A stretch of 64,000 nt of DNA. It comes from a virus. How positions within the stretch are numbered: the first letter of the stretch is position 1; each line of letters starts with the position of its first letter. The notes below the pieces were generated by a model, which saw only the letters and a program-made list of their open reading frames with translations, did no database searches and had not been told where the DNA came from. The position numbers and the translations under genes are program-made. Location of the stretch: IMG/VR virus record IMGVR_UViG_3300023301_001182, positions 28,164-92,163 of that record; one strand, given 5' to 3'. Positions 27,778-35,974 of this stretch are shown here, in pieces.

Positions 27778-28545
27778 TTATTTATTTATAAATATTTGAG
27801 ACCAATCTACTTTTAGTTGTCCTGCCTCATCAGACTTAGCCACTACAATTTCTTTACCTTTTAGATGATCACATCTAGACCCTGATAATAAATTCTCAGA
27901 GGCAATAAAGTTAATTATAGTTTCTTTTTCTTTTCTATAAAGGTATCCTACTGCATCTACTTGAGAACATAAGATTGATGACTGTCTTCCTGTTAGGGCT
28001 AAACCACGTTCATTCATTTCTTTACCTTCTTTTTCAACTAGTTTATCCTTAACATGTCCTAGTAATATTAATGTATCACATACATCTTCTAACTCACTTA
28101 GAACCATACTTAATGCTTTTCTAGTATATCCATATCCTGCTCCATTTGGTAGAGATATAACATCGTCTCCTTGCCAATTACGACCAACACTAGTTTCACG
28201 ATACATTTTACCAGCTAAAGGTAATACAATTTCTTCTAAAGCAGTTACAGTATCTATTGCTAGATATTTATATGTGTAACCTTTTTTAGCTTGATTGCTT
28301 TCCTCTATATCATTAATTAATTCTTTAAGGACTACTATTGGTAGTTTATTTTCCTCTTTAGAAACTTTTAAAACATCGTATTTTAGGGCATCTACAAAAT
28401 GACTCCCACTCTCTAAATCTATAATCAAACAATTATCTAATTCAGACACTACACTGGTTTTACCCATCTTAGGTTGACTAAAAATAACCATTGATTTTGG
28501 ATTTACTCTTGATGCTTTACTCTTTTTACTCGGTAATTCACTCAT
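27778..28545 (-). CDS. RecA-like ATPase (Sak4/AAA_24 type)
   Basis: 255 residues with Walker A FSQPKMGKTS (22-31), LIIDLESGSHFV, Walker B YLAIDTVTALEE and LILLGHVKDK. This is the compact RecA core of phage Sak4-type recombinases, which anneal or pair single strands together with an SSB; the gene is followed after 15 nt by the SSB-like gene. The final residues are basic. Confidence 0.82.
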   Translation of the reverse strand: MSELPSKKSKASRVNPKSMVIFSQPKMGKTSVVSELDNCLIIDLESGSHFVDALKYDVLKVSKEENKLPIVVLKELINDIEESNQAKKGYTYKYLAIDTVTALEEIVLPLAGKMYRETSVGRNWQGDDVISLPNGAGYGYTRKALSMVLSELEDVCDTLILLGHVKDKLVEKEGKEMNERGLALTGRQSSILCSQVDAVGYLYRKEKETIINFIASENLLSGSRCDHLKGKEIVVAKSDEAGQLKVDWSQIFINK

Positions 28546-28584
28546 TCATTCTATCTCCGTCCTCTTCATCCACTATTAAGTTAA

Positions 28585-28707
28585 TTAATAATCAGATATA
28601 TACCTATGTTTAGCACGAACTAATAATTTATAACTCGCACTACCAGGCCCAACCTGATTAATCAAATTATTTAGGTATTCTATACCTTTTGTAAATTTTG
28701 TTACCAT
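28585..28707 (-). CDS. Small hypothetical protein (40 aa)
   Basis: Starts with ATG at 28707, overlapping the stop of the DUF1937-like gene by 7 nt (ATGGTAA). The 40 residues (KFTKGIEYLNNLINQVGPGS...) are helical and basic. The overlap supports translation. The next gene starts 40 nt further. Confidence 0.45.
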   Translation of the reverse strand: MVTKFTKGIEYLNNLINQVGPGSASYKLLVRAKHRYISDY

Positions 28708-29087
28708 TTTACGTTAATTTTCTCAAATAGTTTTCCATTTCTAACCTCTACAAATTGTACAGGTCTATTATGTAATTTTGCATACTCTATTTCTGCACAT
28801 ACTCCAGTTGACTTACGTAAACGGTCTATACCCTCATCAGGTATTAATACCCATAATTCATCCGCCCAATCAATAAATTGATAATCTATATGTTGCCAGT
28901 AATCCCAAGTATGGGGTACTTCAAATTTATCAATTAATGTTAGTGGGTGAGAATGGGTTATTGGACTATACACATTAAATCCTTTATTTAGTATTAAAAC
29001 AGAAGCTATATTAGCTTGTTTAAAACTACTTTCAGTCATTCCTGTATATGATATAGCCAAATAAATTTTTCTTAGTTTTTTATCCAT
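28701..29087 (-). CDS. DUF1937/nucleoside deoxyribosyltransferase-like protein
   Basis: 128 residues. IYLAISYTG, then VYSPITHSHPL, HTWDYWQHIDYQFIDWADELWVL, and STGVCAEIEYAKLHNRPVQF follow the Rossmann-like pattern of DUF1937 and nucleoside 2-deoxyribosyltransferases, including the acidic residue in the last helix (AEIEYA). It may handle nucleotides or sugars. It overlaps the upstream gene by 8 nt. Confidence 0.75.
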   Translation of the reverse strand: MDKKLRKIYLAISYTGMTESSFKQANIASVLILNKGFNVYSPITHSHPLTLIDKFEVPHTWDYWQHIDYQFIDWADELWVLIPDEGIDRLRKSTGVCAEIEYAKLHNRPVQFVEVRNGKLFEKINVKW

Positions 29088-29718
29088 ATTTATTATCTGT
29101 TAAAAACTTATTCATTGAAGTTCCTCTAAATTTTAACAAAGAATCTACATTCTTTGGTATAATATCACATATAACTAAAGAATGGTTTCCCCAAGAATTA
29201 TAAGTTGTATCTATAGGCATAACTATATTCTTGTTTACAAGTTCCATTAAAAAATACAGAGGGTCAGTTATAATTCTATCTTTAGCTCTTAAATCTATAA
29301 AAAATTGTTTATGATTAAAAACACATGGTTTATACCAAATCATTCTTAAAAAGTTTAATAATACTAAATTATTATAATATTTACTTTCACTTATTAAATC
29401 ATATCTAATATATGTTTCTTTAAATTTAGTTACAATTTTACATGGTGTTATCATATTAATAATATCTACCATAGCTTTTGTAGCTGCTAAAGAGTTAATA
29501 TTGGTTCTAAAATCACTAATATAAATTTGCTTAATTGATGGTCCTTTATAAGTATAGTGTATTAAACAATTATATTTATTTATCGTTCCATCAGTATAAT
29601 TAACTATAGTTGGGTACATTAAGCTATACCAACAAGCACTATTTTTAACCTTTACTAACTGTTTTTCTCTGCCAATATCTATATGATAATGACAACTATA
29701 ATGACTCTCTGTTCTCAT
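29080..29718 (-). CDS. Conserved hypothetical protein
   Basis: 212 residues, no recognised motif. Rich in aromatic and hydrophobic strands (CNCLIHYTYKG-like N-terminal half) with a helix LAATKAMVDIINMI. The general pattern (strand-rich N-terminus, one amphipathic helix, strand) resembles the 7094/40361 paralogue family, but the signature NCQ..SIG.AQ is absent. Coupled by 8-nt overlap to the next gene. Confidence 0.55.
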   Translation of the reverse strand: MRTESHYSCHYHIDIGREKQLVKVKNSACWYSLMYPTIVNYTDGTINKYNCLIHYTYKGPSIKQIYISDFRTNINSLAATKAMVDIINMITPCKIVTKFKETYIRYDLISESKYYNNLVLLNFLRMIWYKPCVFNHKQFFIDLRAKDRIITDPLYFLMELVNKNIVMPIDTTYNSWGNHSLVICDIIPKNVDSLLKFRGTSMNKFLTDNKYG

Positions 29719-29732
29719 TTTTTAAATTTTAA

Positions 29733-30062
29733 TTATTCTTCTTTTGTAAAGTTTTTATCTTTAAACCTATCATCTAGGTCTTTTCTAAATAAATACATAT
29801 AAGATAAGAACATTGCATTACACATTATATGTCCTACGTGGTCTAAACCACTTTCCTTATCTTTATCTACTCCATCTGAAAAGGAATTTATATGTCGTTG
29901 CATGCTATCTAAAGTTTCAGAATATTTTAGACCTTTTCTCCAATTATGGTCATCATATTTTTTAGCACCAAACATTAGTACTCTAACTAAAGGTTCTAAT
30001 GCTTTCCAACTAACTAACCCCCATCTTAATTTCCCTTCATTCTTTCTTTCTCCTAATTCCAT
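29733..30062 (-). CDS. DUF5664-like nucleotide hydrolase
   Basis: 109 residues. GAKKYDDHNWRKGLKYSETLDSMQRHINSF and ESGLDHVGHIMCNAMFLSYM match the phage dATP/dGTP diphosphohydrolase-like (DUF5664) group, all-alpha proteins distantly related to MazG. Conserved His and Asp residues are present. A role in nucleotide pool control fits the neighbouring nucleotide genes. Confidence 0.75.
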   Translation of the reverse strand: MELGERKNEGKLRWGLVSWKALEPLVRVLMFGAKKYDDHNWRKGLKYSETLDSMQRHINSFSDGVDKDKESGLDHVGHIMCNAMFLSYMYLFRKDLDDRFKDKNFTKEE

Positions 30063-30064
30063 AT

Positions 30065-31003
30065 TTACCTTCCTGTTGTAGACTCAATGAAATTATAAAC
30101 CTCTTTTATGTTAGCATTATCATAAGGTAAAGGTAGTTCTCTAAAAAAGTTTACAGCTCCATCAAAGAATAGTGGACAAACTGTGCCACCACCACCACTT
30201 CTACCACCAAGTATTTCTAAAAACCTTATATTATCTCTAAAAAAGGTTATATCATATCCTTGGTACTCTCTTATCTCGTGTCTAAACGGACTAAATAGTC
30301 CTATTATAACATTAGCATCCCGTTGAGTTAATTTGCAATCGCCAAGACCATCTAATGAAGGTTTTAATCGACCTACCTTCATATTCTCGACTGATTCTTG
30401 TGCACTTGCTTGTTGTTGAATAACAACTGGAATGTAGTTATATTTATTCCTGAGTCTTAAAAGATAATCTGAAGACAATTTAACAATAGAAGCATGTAAG
30501 CTCATTTTGTGTCCATTTTCTTCTTCTGTAGAAATTAAACCTACATGGTCAATAAAGACCATAACATACTCTTCTGGATCATTAGGTTCATAATAATCAT
30601 CAATCTCTGTTAATGTACCTTTGATATTGATAGTTTTTTTGTACTGTGTCCCATTGGCTTGTGCATAGGAACGGACAAATTTATAAATACCTGTAGGATT
30701 TCTAATATCATCAATGAACTCTACTATTTCTTCAATCTTCTTGAAATATGGTTCATATTTTGCTATTAACTCTAAAATTTTAATATCTAATATTTTATCT
30801 GCTTTAGTACTTCTAAGGTCAGTAGGAGGAATTCTTACCCCTTCTTTAACATATATAATGTTAGAGAATGCTGATAACATTTTCTCCTCCTTAGACATCT
30901 CTAAAGTAAAATAAAATATCTTCAATCTAATGTTTAAAGATTTATCAATTACTTGTTGAATAGTATTATACAAAAATAGCCAATCAGCTATTTGAGTTTT
31001 CAA
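30065..31003 (-). CDS. DnaB-like replicative helicase, C-terminal part (split gene)
   Basis: The frame opens with KTQIADWLFLYN, which continues the P-loop begun by the fragment at 34608-34799 (YYLITANSN). The 312 residues carry DnaB motif H2 (FTLEM), H3 (VFIDHVGLIS), a helicase Gln (VVIQQQASAQES) and H4 (LTQRDANVIIGLF). There is no good start: the apparent initiator is TTG at 31003 inside the helicase domain, and the G of GKT is missing. Only 11 nt separate it from the stop of an unrelated ORF upstream. A functional helicase needs rejoining with the fragment 3.6 kb upstream. Confidence 0.8.
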   Translation of the reverse strand: MKTQIADWLFLYNTIQQVIDKSLNIRLKIFYFTLEMSKEEKMLSAFSNIIYVKEGVRIPPTDLRSTKADKILDIKILELIAKYEPYFKKIEEIVEFIDDIRNPTGIYKFVRSYAQANGTQYKKTINIKGTLTEIDDYYEPNDPEEYVMVFIDHVGLISTEEENGHKMSLHASIVKLSSDYLLRLRNKYNYIPVVIQQQASAQESVENMKVGRLKPSLDGLGDCKLTQRDANVIIGLFSPFRHEIREYQGYDITFFRDNIRFLEILGGRSGGGGTVCPLFFDGAVNFFRELPLPYDNANIKEVYNFIESTTGR

Positions 31004-31014
31004 TTTTGTTATTT

Positions 31015-31482
31015 CTAACGATTACTAAAATATTTCTTATTTTCAAAAAATTTTTTAAGTTCTATACCAAATTCATCAACTCCTCTACGTGGAGCATATA
31101 AACGCCAGTAACTTCCTGTGTAATTAGTAGTAGAATCTCTAACTCTATATACTTGTTTGTTTATATCATTACAAAACATACCAACTAAATTATCAAGTGA
31201 CATTACAGTATTAAAAAACTCTTCATATGTGGCTTTAGGATAATAATTTAAACAGATCCTGTATAAATCTCCCATAGATCTATTGCAATCCTTTCCACAT
31301 TGTTTTCTGTTACTTTTAAGATGATATGTTTTATTACTGTATATATATCTTGATAATAATAATCTTACAAAATTCTTAAAAACTTTAGAATAAATTTTAT
31401 GTTTTGTAATGCCAGCTTTTGAAAGGTATAATATTCCTCTTCCTCTTAATTTTATTTCTATTTTATTAAATTTTTGTTTCAT
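31015..31482 (-). CDS. Hypothetical protein inside the helicase interruption
   Basis: 155 residues, basic. DLYRICLNYYPKATYEEFFNTVMSLDN...INKQVYRV aligns by eye with DLFKYYKQKGATEKMVLQALYETKF...INKVIFYSF of the next upstream gene (31523-31927), so the two are probably a diverged duplication. Its stop is only 11 nt from the helicase fragment. Function unknown. Confidence 0.55.
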   Translation of the reverse strand: MKQKFNKIEIKLRGRGILYLSKAGITKHKIYSKVFKNFVRLLLSRYIYSNKTYHLKSNRKQCGKDCNRSMGDLYRICLNYYPKATYEEFFNTVMSLDNLVGMFCNDINKQVYRVRDSTTNYTGSYWRLYAPRRGVDEFGIELKKFFENKKYFSNR

Positions 31483-31522
31483 ATTTTAGAAATTTAGAAA
31501 GTTAAGTCATTTCTACTTAACT

Positions 31523-31927
31523 CTATAATTTAATATCAATTTTTAATGAATCAAATAGTTTATCAATATAAGCAGCATCATATTTAGTATCCTTTGTACT
31601 TCTACCATAGTTAAATGTAACAGAATTTACATGACCTGGTATAATTTTACTAGCCCATATAGATATAGATGGCTTTTGACATTTCTCATAAAAGCTATAA
31701 AATATTACTTTATTAATACCACCACATACTCTTGCTCTGAATTTAGTTTCATATAAAGCTTGTAATACCATCTTTTCAGTTGCTCCTTTTTGTTTATAAT
31801 ATTTAAACAAATCATCAAAGCTTCTTCTATCATAGATCCCTTTGTCTTTTTTAAATAGAGTACTTCTAAAATACCTCTTATGATTTACTTTATTTAATAA
31901 ATCTTTTTTTAACTCCTTTAAATTCAT
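31523..31927 (-). CDS. Hypothetical protein, paralogue of the 31015 gene
   Basis: 134 residues, basic, with the shared pattern described for the 31015 gene and a C-terminal strand SISIWASKIIPGHV. Lies in the 3.6-kb segment that splits the DnaB-like helicase. Function unknown. Confidence 0.55.
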   Translation of the reverse strand: MNLKELKKDLLNKVNHKRYFRSTLFKKDKGIYDRRSFDDLFKYYKQKGATEKMVLQALYETKFRARVCGGINKVIFYSFYEKCQKPSISIWASKIIPGHVNSVTFNYGRSTKDTKYDAAYIDKLFDSLKIDIKL

Positions 31928-31971
31928 CTTTAATTAATTTTTATTTTTATAGTTCGGACTATCTCATCAAC

Positions 31972-32424
31972 CTATCTATGTATTACACATTTACAGTCAT
32001 AATCATGATGTCCTTTTAATGCATCATTATAACATTCTGTACAACATTGTATACCTTCTGTTATAATTGTTGCAATATTATCACAATCTGTACATAGTAT
32101 AGGTTGCCCATTGTTAGTCTCTACGTCCTTTTGAATTTTTGATATTGTATTATCTATAGTTGATTGAAATCTATCATCACAACTATATCCAGCTTTATAA
32201 TAAGCTAAACCTTTCATAATATTTTCAATATTTCTTTTATTCAACTGTGACACGGGATTGCCTTCTTTTTTTTCAGTTTCTACACCGTTTTGTAAAGCAA
32301 GTCTAACTCCTACTGAAACTCCTAGTTTATAATCATCCCACCATTTAGGACTTCCTAAAAATTTAGTTAATCGTTTTACTTCTTTCTCAAGTGATAGCAT
32401 AGGATTGCTTTCTGTTTTTTCCAT
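31972..32424 (-). CDS. Zinc-finger-containing hypothetical protein
   Basis: 150 residues. The C-terminal third has CTDC...CCTEC...CKCVIHR, a probable zinc site; the N-terminal part is helical (SLEKEVKRLTKFLG). Its start overlaps the stop of the next gene by 1 nt. The sequence right after its stop resembles the S element of a group I intron (see findings). Function unknown. Confidence 0.55.
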   Translation of the reverse strand: MEKTESNPMLSLEKEVKRLTKFLGSPKWWDDYKLGVSVGVRLALQNGVETEKKEGNPVSQLNKRNIENIMKGLAYYKAGYSCDDRFQSTIDNTISKIQKDVETNNGQPILCTDCDNIATIITEGIQCCTECYNDALKGHHDYDCKCVIHR

Positions 32425-32735
32425 TATAAATCATCTCTAGTTAAGTTCTTAATATACATCTGTAAATCTCCATTAGGATAACCTACCCTTCTTGCAAAGG
32501 TATGTTTGTATTCAAATCCTAATGTTTTTAGATTGGATCTTAATAAGTGCTCATTTGGAGATACTATTACAAAGACAGCTGTCTGGCCTCTACCATATGT
32601 ATAATCTACTTCTTTATTAATAAGCATTTCCATAGTAAGCCGTTTTAACTTAGCTTTAAATTCATCTAAAGTTGTGTCATCTCCTACATTATTTAATTGA
32701 CATAATGCACAGCATGCTGTTGTTGTTTTTTCCAT
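32424..32735 (-). CDS. Hypothetical protein
   Basis: 103 residues, beginning MEKTTTACCALCQLN with a Cys-rich N-terminus, then a strand-helix arrangement (GQTAVFVIVSPNEHLLRSNLKTLGF). No motif recognised. Starts with MEKT like its neighbour at 31972. Confidence 0.5.
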   Translation of the reverse strand: MEKTTTACCALCQLNNVGDDTTLDEFKAKLKRLTMEMLINKEVDYTYGRGQTAVFVIVSPNEHLLRSNLKTLGFEYKHTFARRVGYPNGDLQMYIKNLTRDDL

Positions 32736-32766
32736 TATAATGTTTTTTTAAAAAAGGGTTTCCCCG

Positions 32767-33288
32767 TTAGCTAATTATTTTTAACAAATACTTTTTTAAC
32801 CAAGACTTAGAAGTAAATTCTCCAAGTTTAATTAATTGTTCAATTGTTAAAATTCCTTTTTTCTTTCTTTTTAATATTATTTCTTTTGCTATTCCATCTT
32901 GTTTAAATCTTGCAACATAGCCATCTCTATTTCTGATTTGATATTTAGTAAAATATGTTGCAAAATATTGGAAGCCATAACCATAACCTGTTGGTATTGC
33001 TACACAAGATATTAATATAAAATATTTTGCTAAATTTTCAACATATAATTTGGATGTTACATTTATTGAAAATGTTACTTTCTGAGCTGCATGTAATACT
33101 TTAGCCACTCTTTCTATAGCTTTAGGTGTACACAGTGATGCAAAACTTGATACTTGATCTAAGTAACAATGTTTACAATTACCAATTGCGTCTTGGTAAA
33201 AAATTGTACTATAATCTGAAAGATACACTTTATATACATCTGTGTCACACATATTTGGAATACAGTCTTCTAGTCTTATATTTATCAT
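32767..33288 (-). CDS. Hypothetical protein, possible member of the NCQ/SIG paralogue family
   Basis: 173 residues. YQDAIGNCKHCYLDQVSSFASL followed by a helix (AIERVAKVLHAAQ) and KVTFSINVTSKLYVENLAKYF has the same order of elements as the 7094 and 40361 proteins (NCQ, helix, FxMDI, KVLxP). The similarity is weak. The gene lies just after the 3' end of the group I intron in the helicase interruption. Confidence 0.5.
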   Translation of the reverse strand: MINIRLEDCIPNMCDTDVYKVYLSDYSTIFYQDAIGNCKHCYLDQVSSFASLCTPKAIERVAKVLHAAQKVTFSINVTSKLYVENLAKYFILISCVAIPTGYGYGFQYFATYFTKYQIRNRDGYVARFKQDGIAKEIILKRKKKGILTIEQLIKLGEFTSKSWLKKYLLKIIS

Positions 33289-33757
33289 TTTTTCTTAATT
33301 AACCCCCATTTCTGGGATTCTGAGTTCAATTACATATTACTATGCAAAGGGGCAAAATCTACCTACTTTCGTTTATATTCCACATAAGACGTAACTCTTA
33401 TATGCGTTTATGATAAATAGTATATATGGTAGGTCTATCCTCAATAACTTTTAAGATATTGGTTATTTTCCACGAGTACTGTACCTGCTTATACTTCTTA
33501 ATACTATTTACTTTAACTGCTATATATTTCTATATAGACTGGACTATATCTTCATCTACTTGAGATGGCTTCCATTTCCAATACCATTAACTTGTATTGT
33601 ACGTGCTCTATTGCACTAGTCTCTGAACGTTACTATTTCTAGTCTTCGCTGCTGATTGTCTTATATAAAAAAGACACTATATTAGTGTCTTAATTATACT
33701 TAGAGTTTCCAGCAATTAAAAAGCTAATCATCTAGATGTCACCATCTAGCGTAGCAA

Positions 33758-34519
33758 TTAAATTGTTATTAATAAATATTGTTTTTTAAATTTTTGTTGT
33801 ACTTTTATTGCATAACTTATACTAGGTCTGTGTGTTTTAAAATATTCAGCACATTCTTTTAAAGAATTAAATTCCATAATTAATTCTCTTGTACTATAAT
33901 CTAATACTTGGACTTTCTTATATAAATATTCCATATTTTTAGTATCTTTTTTATAAGGAGATAATATTTCTTTATAATCATATGACCATAAATAATTACC
34001 TGCTTTTTTATAAGTACCATTAATATATCTACATATAGATGATTTAGAAATATCACACTCAGATGAAGCTTCATTAAGGCTATTATATTTACATATATAT
34101 TCTCCATTTAAAGAGTACTTATATATAACTTTAGTAGCTAATATTATTTCACCTATTTTAATTTTGTATTTCCTTGTATTAGATTGTTTAAGTCTAGACT
34201 CTTTAGGAAGGATATTTCTATCTACTTCTAAAGTAATATTATATAAAGGTTTTAATATATCTATATAAAATTGTTCTCTACTTATTAACTTATTTTCTTC
34301 ACATTTTTCTAATATATAAAAATTAAAGTCATTCTCTGTATTATTATTCCAAGAATTTTGTAATAATATATTACAATGCTTTAATTTTTTTAATGTATAA
34401 AAATGATTATATAACCTAGTTCTAATGTTTTTAGAACTACCTATATATTGTTTACCATTTTTAATATTTATTATGCAGTAAATACCACTGCAGTTATAAT
34501 CTTTTGTTATTTTCTTCAT
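33758..34519 (-). CDS. GIY-YIG homing endonuclease
   Basis: 253 residues. GIYCIINIKNGKQYIGSSKN (residues 13-32) is the GIY-YIG catalytic module with Tyr and the conserved Arg in IRTRLYNHF, then E of EKCEENKLISREQFYID. The C-terminal half has modular DNA-binding repeats (NSLNEASSECDISKSSICRYING and NSLKECAEYFKTHRPSISYAI), as in SegA/I-TevI-like enzymes. It is carried by the group I intron and probably drives its homing into helicase genes. Confidence 0.88.
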   Translation of the reverse strand: MKKITKDYNCSGIYCIINIKNGKQYIGSSKNIRTRLYNHFYTLKKLKHCNILLQNSWNNNTENDFNFYILEKCEENKLISREQFYIDILKPLYNITLEVDRNILPKESRLKQSNTRKYKIKIGEIILATKVIYKYSLNGEYICKYNSLNEASSECDISKSSICRYINGTYKKAGNYLWSYDYKEILSPYKKDTKNMEYLYKKVQVLDYSTRELIMEFNSLKECAEYFKTHRPSISYAIKVQQKFKKQYLLITI

Positions 34520-34535
34520 AATTTATATATTTATA

Positions 34536-34543
34536 CAAATATA
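34536..34543 (-). promoter_or_regulatory. Host-type promoter of the GIY-YIG gene
   Basis: Minus strand CG-TATATTTG-TATAAATAT contains the TAnnTTTG box 17 nt before the ATG at 34519, nearly the same string as before the two HNH genes. Confidence 0.6.
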
Positions 34544-34607
34544 CGAAATTAAATTCAATAATCCTAATTTATAACTGCTAATTTTATAACTTTATTTATT
34601 ATAACTA

Positions 34608-34799
34608 ATTACTATTCGCTGTAATTAAATAATATTTACCTTGCTCAATGCCAGGTAATTCATTTTCAAACCGAGGTAACCCCCATGGTATACAATTAAT
34701 TTGCCCATTAAGTAACCTCTGTCTCTTTTCTATGATATTGTCATAGACTCTTGTATATAAACTTGTTTCTTTCATATTTAATTTAATTTTGAAGTCCAT
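34608..34799 (-). CDS. DnaB-like replicative helicase, N-terminal exon (split gene)
   Basis: 64 codons ending in the first half of the P-loop. The sequence INCIPWGLPRFENELPGIEQGKYYLITANSN is the entry to the RecA-like ATPase domain of crAss-type DnaB helicases. Only a short helical segment precedes it, so the phage protein lacks the classical N-terminal DnaB domain. A TAG follows three bases after 34608. It overlaps the upstream gene by 22 nt. See 30065-31003 for the C-terminal part. Confidence 0.8.
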
Positions 34800-35386
34800 T
34801 CATCTCTACTAGGTAATCCTATCTCCTCTATATAAGCAGATAATCTGGATGACTCTTCACGATTGTTCTCTTGTTTAAATATAAAATAATCAGCACGTTG
34901 TAAGAATCTATAATCTCCATGTAAGCTGTCAATATAAATATCAACTGCTTTTAGGATATCATCGAATGTATATTTAGAGTTTTCTTTCATCCATCTTGTA
35001 AGTTTAATTTCACATGACTTTGGACTACCCATAGAACCAGCTTTTAACCCTTTCCATTTGTCTCTAAATAATTCAATTCTACCATCAATCTCTTGATTAA
35101 TAGTTCTTTGTGATCTTTTAGTAGTCTTCTTAGAAGGCTCTAAAGCATCAGGTATTTCTACTGTTAAAAACTCTAATAGTTCTACAGATTTCTCCCTTAA
35201 TATATATTTTGTCTTTTCTTCATCTGTTATAATTTTTATTAGTTTTTCTCTTTGTAATTTTTGTAAGTCTATATTAGCTATATTAACTTCTTTCTCTTCA
35301 AATAAGTTATATAGAAATAAGAGATCTTCTACAGAAATATTGAAATCATTTAGTACAGTAAAATTTAGTACTAAGTTTTTTCTCAT
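34778..35386 (-). CDS. Conserved protein next to the helicase, possible helicase loader
   Basis: 202 residues. The N-terminal 70 residues look like a winged helix (ISVEDLLFLYNLFEEKEVNIANIDLQKLQREKLIKI), then a basic linker (KKTTKRSQR), then a helical domain with KLTRWMKENSKYTFDDILKAVDIY and YFIFKQ. A DNA-binding domain plus a helical domain directly upstream of a DnaB-like gene suggests a loader or initiator, but this is contextual inference. Confidence 0.55.
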   Translation of the reverse strand: MRKNLVLNFTVLNDFNISVEDLLFLYNLFEEKEVNIANIDLQKLQREKLIKIITDEEKTKYILREKSVELLEFLTVEIPDALEPSKKTTKRSQRTINQEIDGRIELFRDKWKGLKAGSMGSPKSCEIKLTRWMKENSKYTFDDILKAVDIYIDSLHGDYRFLQRADYFIFKQENNREESSRLSAYIEEIGLPSRDEWTSKLN

Positions 35387-35395
35387 TCAATATAT

Positions 35396-35551
35396 TTAAA
35401 ATTCATTTAATTTTTCGTCTATTAATGATTCAGATAATTCTTTATCGATCATACCATCACCTTTACAAAATCTGCATAGTTTAAGATACTTTCCTTTAAT
35501 TACTTCTTCACCAACCCCTAGACAATTGGGGCATTCTACTAGTTTACTCAT
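35396..35551 (-). CDS. DnaJ-type zinc-finger microprotein (51 aa)
   Basis: Starts with ATG at 35551, overlapping the stop of the 142-residue gene by 8 nt (ATGAGTAA). It has two CxxC pairs, CPNCLGVGEE and CRFCKGDG, the CxxCxGxG pattern of DnaJ-type zinc ribbons, followed by an acidic helix. Likely a zinc-binding adaptor; partner unknown. Confidence 0.65.
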   Translation of the reverse strand: MSKLVECPNCLGVGEEVIKGKYLKLCRFCKGDGMIDKELSESLIDEKLNEF

Positions 35552-35972
35552 TATTTAATATTTCTAAAGATTCATATAAAGCACTCTCTAATGCAGATTC
35601 ATAATTAAGAAACTTTCTCATAGGATTATCAGTAATATCAAATGAAATTAAAGGTACATATGTACCATCTAATTCAACATCTGTACCTATATAATGTATT
35701 TCATAATCCCATTCAATACCTTCTTCATCATCAATAAAATCATCTATTTTGATATGAATATTATGAACTTTTCTTAACCATCTTTGTAATAATGATTGAC
35801 TATGTCTTAATAACCATGTATCTGGGCTTAATAATAACGTATCTCTTTGAACATTAAACATCTCAGATCTATCTTCTAAATCAAAAATGTGATTAAAGAC
35901 ATCAAGTTCTATATTAAGTCCCTTTTTCTTAGCTAATTTAGCTGTGTCAAATGTTATTAATTGTTCTTTCAT
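35544..35972 (-). CDS. Hypothetical protein
   Basis: 142 residues, acidic. QRDTLLLSPDTWLLRHSQSLLQRWLRKVHNIHIKIDDFID in the middle resembles small phage proteins described as unknown; no motif assigned. Coupled by overlap to the zinc microprotein and 2 nt from the next gene. Confidence 0.55.
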   Translation of the reverse strand: MKEQLITFDTAKLAKKKGLNIELDVFNHIFDLEDRSEMFNVQRDTLLLSPDTWLLRHSQSLLQRWLRKVHNIHIKIDDFIDDEEGIEWDYEIHYIGTDVELDGTYVPLISFDITDNPMRKFLNYESALESALYESLEILNNE

Positions 35973-35974
35973 AA

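Larger units (their letters stand above)
33479..34607 (-). ncRNA. Group I intron within the split helicase gene (boundaries approximate)
   Basis: Core elements on the minus strand: AATTGCTGGAAAC near 33705-33717, AATCAGCAGC near 33645-33656, AACGTTCAGAGACTAG near 33623-33638 and AAGATATAGTCC near 33540-33551, with GACTA/TAGTC forming P7. The 5' exon ends in the helicase P-loop; AGTAAT at 34613-34608 may pair with GUUAU for P1. The 3' end is probably 50-80 nt after S, near 33475-33485, where ACTCGTGGAAA could encode the missing TRGK of the P-loop, but the terminal G expected of a group I intron does not fit. The GIY-YIG gene lies upstream of the P element. Confidence 0.75.

Noticed and set aside
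30065-31003. Stand-alone helicase starting at TTG 31003
   Set aside because: The start would lie within the P-loop and leave out the Gly of GKT; the matching N-terminal fragment at 34608-34799 shows the gene is split.
33901-34107. Minus-strand ORF of 68 codons inside the GIY-YIG gene
   Set aside because: Out-of-frame shadow of the GIY-YIG gene; composition is random and hydrophobic.
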